Shown here one piece after another: positions 6,012 through 8,583 of a stretch of 8,583 nt of DNA. Source of the stretch: an uncultured Rikenellaceae bacterium (lineage in GTDB: Bacteria; Bacteroidota; Bacteroidia; Bacteroidales; Rikenellaceae); the NCBI GenBank assembly GCA_949284665.1, contig CASDWR010000212.1, forward strand, positions 1-8,583, read 5' to 3'. Below the pieces are notes generated by a model. The model did not search any database. It worked only from the letters and a program-made list of their open reading frames with translations, and was not told where the DNA came from. The stretch's first letter is position 1. Every line of letters begins with the position of its first letter. The translations under genes and the position numbers were made by a program.

Positions 6012-6560
6012 TCAAATTACCACTCCCCCAAGCAATGACACCCGATGCAAAACATTCCCGGCCACATCATATTCGGGATATTTTTCAGGGGATGCTTCAA
6101 TCCTTTCCACTGCGATGCGCAACAAGGCATCGGCATCGCTGCGAAGCCGTCTGCGAAGCCGTACCACACTTTCGTCAGAGACTGCTTCCACACCATCCCC
6201 GTCGTAACGAACGACACCCAAACCACCGGTCTGTGCCGACAATGCTGGCAATACCAGCATCTTCACATACAATGCCAACGGAGGTTTGATGTAGTCATCG
6301 AGCAAATCGGCATAATTCCCTTCCGCCAGGGCATCACATAACGTCCCGAGTACGGGGCGAATGAACTTTCTTTGTGCACTACGGATCACTGCCTCATTGA
6401 CCATTCCATCACGGACTTCGTCCGGCCCTCCGAATGCAAGTTCCACCACTTCGGAAGGAGTAATCAAAAGTTTCATAACTGTTTCCATGAATTCCAATAT
6501 TACATTTCCCGACTCCTCCCCCGAAAAGCATTCAGGGGCGGAATCCATATGGACTCCCAT
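6012..6560 (-). CDS. DUF6712-like phage protein (probable head-tail connector)
   Basis: The frame encodes up to 182 residues. ATG 6560 follows the portal stop directly (TGAATG), suggesting translational coupling. The usual family start may be the Met at 6476, where MKLLITPSEVVELAF begins; a GGGGAGGAG stretch near 6517 could serve starts at 6488 or 6476. The 28 extra residues look unlike folded sequence (CFSGEESGN). The body is helical (ALAEGNYADLLDDYIKPPLA, VVRLRRRLRSDADALLRIAV), as in adaptor proteins that bind the portal. I associate this N-terminus and position with DUF6712, a family common in Bacteroidetes prophages; the connector role is inferred from position. No other phage gene follows before the sequence changes at about 6011. 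Confidence 0.6.
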   Translation of the reverse strand: MGVHMDSAPECFSGEESGNVILEFMETVMKLLITPSEVVELAFGGPDEVRDGMVNEAVIRSAQRKFIRPVLGTLCDALAEGNYADLLDDYIKPPLALYVKMLVLPALSAQTGGLGVVRYDGDGVEAVSDESVVRLRRRLRSDADALLRIAVERIEASPEKYPEYDVAGNVLHRVSLLGGVVI

Positions 6561-7796
6561 TCAATCGATATTGCGCATCGCATACTTGGTAATCTGAGCC
6601 ACGAATAACTGTTCCAGCGGATTCTCCGGATCATAATCGAGTCCATCGGCCTTACGTGCCTCCCAAACCTTCATATAAAGCGGTTTGGAGCGGGTCGGAG
6701 GACGGTTGATGACCTGCAATGAAGAACAGTCCTCCCGCAATACCGATTGCATCACGTTGCGCAGCGGCTCAAGCAATTCAGCCTGTTCAGCCAAAATCAC
6801 CGTATTGAGAGCTACTTCGTATTCATGCAGGATGCGTTCCGAATCGAAACCCGAAGCATAGTCCAGGCCACTCAAAGAACGAAACCAGGAATGTGCCACC
6901 ACGATATCGGAAGTGGCCTGATCGTGCAATTCCCGCCAATCGCCTTCATTGGATGAAGCGATCGGAATATAACGCGAACTGTCACCCTGATCGCAATCCT
7001 TTATCATGAACATCACCTGCCCCGGTTTTCCGGCAAACTTGCGTTCGGCCGCACGGACCAATTCTTCCGCTTGTTCTTCGTTGTCGACTCCGCCATCGAG
7101 CAGCATTACGCCCGAGAGTTGGAACGAATTGTCCAGTCGGCTGATATTCCACCGGTCCGTTTTGTAGGCAATTGCCGAGACATTCATGCCTGCGATATAG
7201 GGTGGCACCCCGTAATGTTCGAACATCGGTTCATAATCCTTGTAGTGGATCATGGCATGGAGAAAACCGTCTTCCCCGACCCCGAATTCAGGATAGAGAG
7301 GCACGGCTTTCATTCCTGCCTCGGAATAGTGCAACCAGTCGTGATGGAGCAGGATGTGGCGGTCGTCGCGTCCCACCCGGCAACGCGAAGCATCCTGGTG
7401 GTAGAGTGAAAGGAAACTTCTGGCCGAATCTGTAACGATCTCAGCAAAAGCATTGCCGAAAAGCGACTTATCGAAAGCCAACCGATTAAGCACTTGCCGT
7501 AACGATTCACCCTCGCCATTGACACACTCGACGAAGTCCGCCAATCGCGGCAATCCTTCGTCCAATGAAAACCCTTTGCCGGTAATATAGTCGGCTTTGT
7601 CGTTGATGATGCGGCGATGGGTTGTCGAACGACGCGACATCAGGGCCAGTGCATGAGGAAACATGTTGTCGTCACCCCATCGCCAGAACTTACCCGAAGA
7701 GGCACCTGCAGGGAGTGCCCGCAAGAATCCTTCGGTCGAATTGCGCGGTGTAAACACACGCGGCGCATATCCGATTTTTCTCTTCTTTTCTGTCAT
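6561..7796 (-). CDS. Phage portal protein
   Basis: This 411-residue protein has the layout of Bacteroidetes-prophage portals. It opens with WGDDNMFPHALALMSRRS (40-57) and THRRIINDKADYITGKGF (59-76), then LNRLAFDKSLFGNAFAEI, EHYGVPPYIAGMNVSAIAY near 193, and LDNSFQLSGVMLLDGG, and ends in a charged helical region. The portal ring forms the single vertex through which phage DNA enters and leaves and docks the terminase and connector. The length is normal and the frame intact. The DUF6712-like gene begins immediately after the stop. Upstream there is no terminase; instead a terminator and an unrelated phage-like gene precede it. The start is ATG 7796 after an AT-rich leader with no clear Shine-Dalgarno. 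Confidence 0.8.
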   Translation of the reverse strand: MTEKKRKIGYAPRVFTPRNSTEGFLRALPAGASSGKFWRWGDDNMFPHALALMSRRSTTHRRIINDKADYITGKGFSLDEGLPRLADFVECVNGEGESLRQVLNRLAFDKSLFGNAFAEIVTDSARSFLSLYHQDASRCRVGRDDRHILLHHDWLHYSEAGMKAVPLYPEFGVGEDGFLHAMIHYKDYEPMFEHYGVPPYIAGMNVSAIAYKTDRWNISRLDNSFQLSGVMLLDGGVDNEEQAEELVRAAERKFAGKPGQVMFMIKDCDQGDSSRYIPIASSNEGDWRELHDQATSDIVVAHSWFRSLSGLDYASGFDSERILHEYEVALNTVILAEQAELLEPLRNVMQSVLREDCSSLQVINRPPTRSKPLYMKVWEARKADGLDYDPENPLEQLFVAQITKYAMRNID

Positions 7797-7946
7797 AAAA
7801 TATTATGGTACGAGTTCGATAAATGATGAATTTTGAATGGTTTCGACGAAAGTTGGGCCGATACCGGGTAGTCGAACCCTCTTCCTCGGATGTCCTGCGG
7901 GTACCCGATTCCGGATCGACAGTCTTTCGGAACCTCTTCAACGGGG
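7797..7946 (-). other. Leader region of the portal gene, no gene seen
   Basis: About 150 bases between the terminator and the portal start. On the minus strand an imperfect hairpin can form with CGGGTA near 7912 and TACCCG near 7868, and a GGTTCGACTACC string near 7880 recalls a tRNA T-arm, but no tRNA can be folded around it. No TTTG-N19-TAnnTTTG promoter is visible, although the terminator upstream implies the portal needs its own start of transcription. Confidence 0.35.
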
Positions 7947-7994
7947 AAAACGGTACGGAACAGTTGCATAAGATTATCGCAACCGTCCCGTACC
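7947..7994 (-). terminator. Strong hairpin terminator between the structural protein and portal genes
   Basis: On the minus strand GGTACGGGACGGTTG (7994-7980) pairs over 15 positions, two of them G-T wobbles, with CAACTGTTCCGTACC (7966-7952) across a 13-base loop. GTTTT follows at 7951-7947. It lies six bases after the stop of the upstream gene. On the plus strand GGATTTTA follows, so a weak bidirectional function is possible. Confidence 0.68.
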
Positions 7995-7999
7995 GGATT

Positions 8000-8512
8000 T
8001 TACAACCGACCCGAGAACATTCGTGCCGGAGCCGTATCGGTACTGACGAGCACGACCGTCCGTCCGGCGCCATCGGATGGTTTCTGTCCCGACCGGGAAA
8101 CGGCACTGTTTACCCGCAAGGGACGTTCCGATCCGAACTCGAGTGAATACCCGACCAAAAGTGAGTCGCCGCCGTTTGTCCCGACCACAGCGATCAAACC
8201 CGTAGGCGATGCTTCGAGCAAACTGCGCAAGGCTCGTCCCGAGTTGTCATCCATCCGTGGCAGAATCAGCGAGAGCTCATGAACTACGGTAATCGAGTTG
8301 CCCGCTACGGTCGTACGTTCCACCAATGATGCGCCGTCTTCCTGAAACTCATAGTCAGCCCAAGAGGCCCCATCGGCCAATATCACGCTTGAGAACGAAT
8401 CCGTAGCGGCATCGTAAACGACCTCCGTCACCGCCGATGCCTCGACAAAAGAGAGAAGGCGAATGCCACCTCGTCGGCCGAGAGACGATTGCATGTATCC
8501 CGTCAGAGCCAT
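8000..8512 (-). CDS. Putative phage structural (tail-tube-like) protein, 170 residues
   Basis: ATG 8512 starts two bases after the stop of the preceding frame, with GGAGG about ten bases upstream, which favours it over the longer opening at 8569. The product begins MALTGYMQSSLGRRGGIRLL and is rich in beta-strand and short turns (YDAATDSFSSVILADGASW, VVHELSLILPRMDD, TGLIAVVGTNGGDSLLVGYS), ending STDTAPARMFSGRL. There are no cysteines, signal peptide or membrane spans. This pattern, and placement in a phage block, suggest a tail-tube or similar virion protein. I cannot name the family. A hairpin terminator follows directly. Confidence 0.6.
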   Translation of the reverse strand: MALTGYMQSSLGRRGGIRLLSFVEASAVTEVVYDAATDSFSSVILADGASWADYEFQEDGASLVERTTVAGNSITVVHELSLILPRMDDNSGRALRSLLEASPTGLIAVVGTNGGDSLLVGYSLEFGSERPLRVNSAVSRSGQKPSDGAGRTVVLVSTDTAPARMFSGRL

Positions 8513-8514
8513 CG

Positions 8515-8583
8515 CTACGCACCCTCCAAATACGAGAACGACACCAGTTCGGGCAACAGATAGTCGCAACCGGCCATAAAGAC
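8515..8583 (-). CDS. Partial upstream phage gene, 3' end only
   Basis: The frame is open from the window edge and ends at TAG 8517-8515, reading GCDYLLPELVSFSYLEGA at its C-terminus. Tight spacing to the next ATG (two bases) suggests one transcript. A Met three codons from the edge is probably internal. Too little is present to identify it. Confidence 0.4.
   Translation of the reverse strand, partial: VFMAGCDYLLPELVSFSYLEGA

Noticed and set aside
5873..6289. Plus-strand 138-codon frame (and a 116-codon frame beside it)
   Set aside because: Antisense shadows of the DUF6712-like gene and the C-terminal fragment; composition is His/Pro/Arg-rich as expected for a reverse frame.
7860..7925. tRNA- or tmRNA-like T-arm string GGTTCGACTACC on the minus strand
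   Set aside because: The loop has the wrong size and no acceptor, D or anticodon stems can be placed around it.
7690..8106. Minus-strand 138-codon frame spanning the portal leader
   Set aside because: Overlaps the portal start and the terminator hairpin; Arg-rich shadow with no motif.

Overview
The window most likely comes from a Bacteroidales bacterium. It has two matches to the Bacteroidetes -7 promoter element TAnnTTTG, one of them with TTTG exactly 19 bases upstream. It also has a DUF4838 secreted protein, remnants of a SusC-type receptor, and a portal/DUF6712 pair that I associate with Bacteroidetes prophages. The genus cannot be fixed from sequence alone; an Alistipes-like gut organism is a guess.

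Layout, left to right. Bases 1-2508 hold a minus-strand unit: a promoter-like -7 element and strong Shine-Dalgarno, an Hsp15-like S4 RNA-binding protein, a tiny ORF of uncertain frame, a secreted DUF4838 protein, and a hairpin terminator at the left edge. Bases 2570-2980 hold a plus-strand unit that reads as complete: a consensus Bacteroidetes promoter, a folded leader, a 48-52 residue single-span membrane peptide ORF, and a nested inverted repeat ending in a T-run. It could be a small membrane-protein gene, a structured RNA, or both.

Bases 3001-5967 (minus strand) are a decayed polysaccharide utilization locus. In transcription order they hold the last 54 codons of an unrecognised gene, a broken lipoprotein gene, one intact GH50-like (beta-agarase-type) glycoside hydrolase, and a shredded N-terminal piece of a SusC-like TonB-dependent receptor. 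The hydrolase is the only intact member. No SusD-like gene is visible.

Bases 6012-8583 (minus strand) are a phage structural block: the tail of an upstream gene, a 170-residue putative structural protein, a terminator, a portal protein and a DUF6712 protein. It abuts the truncated gene at about 5968-6011, so prophage insertion or a later deletion there may have helped destroy the locus. No terminase, capsid, integrase, tRNA, rRNA, CRISPR array or intact insertion sequence is visible.
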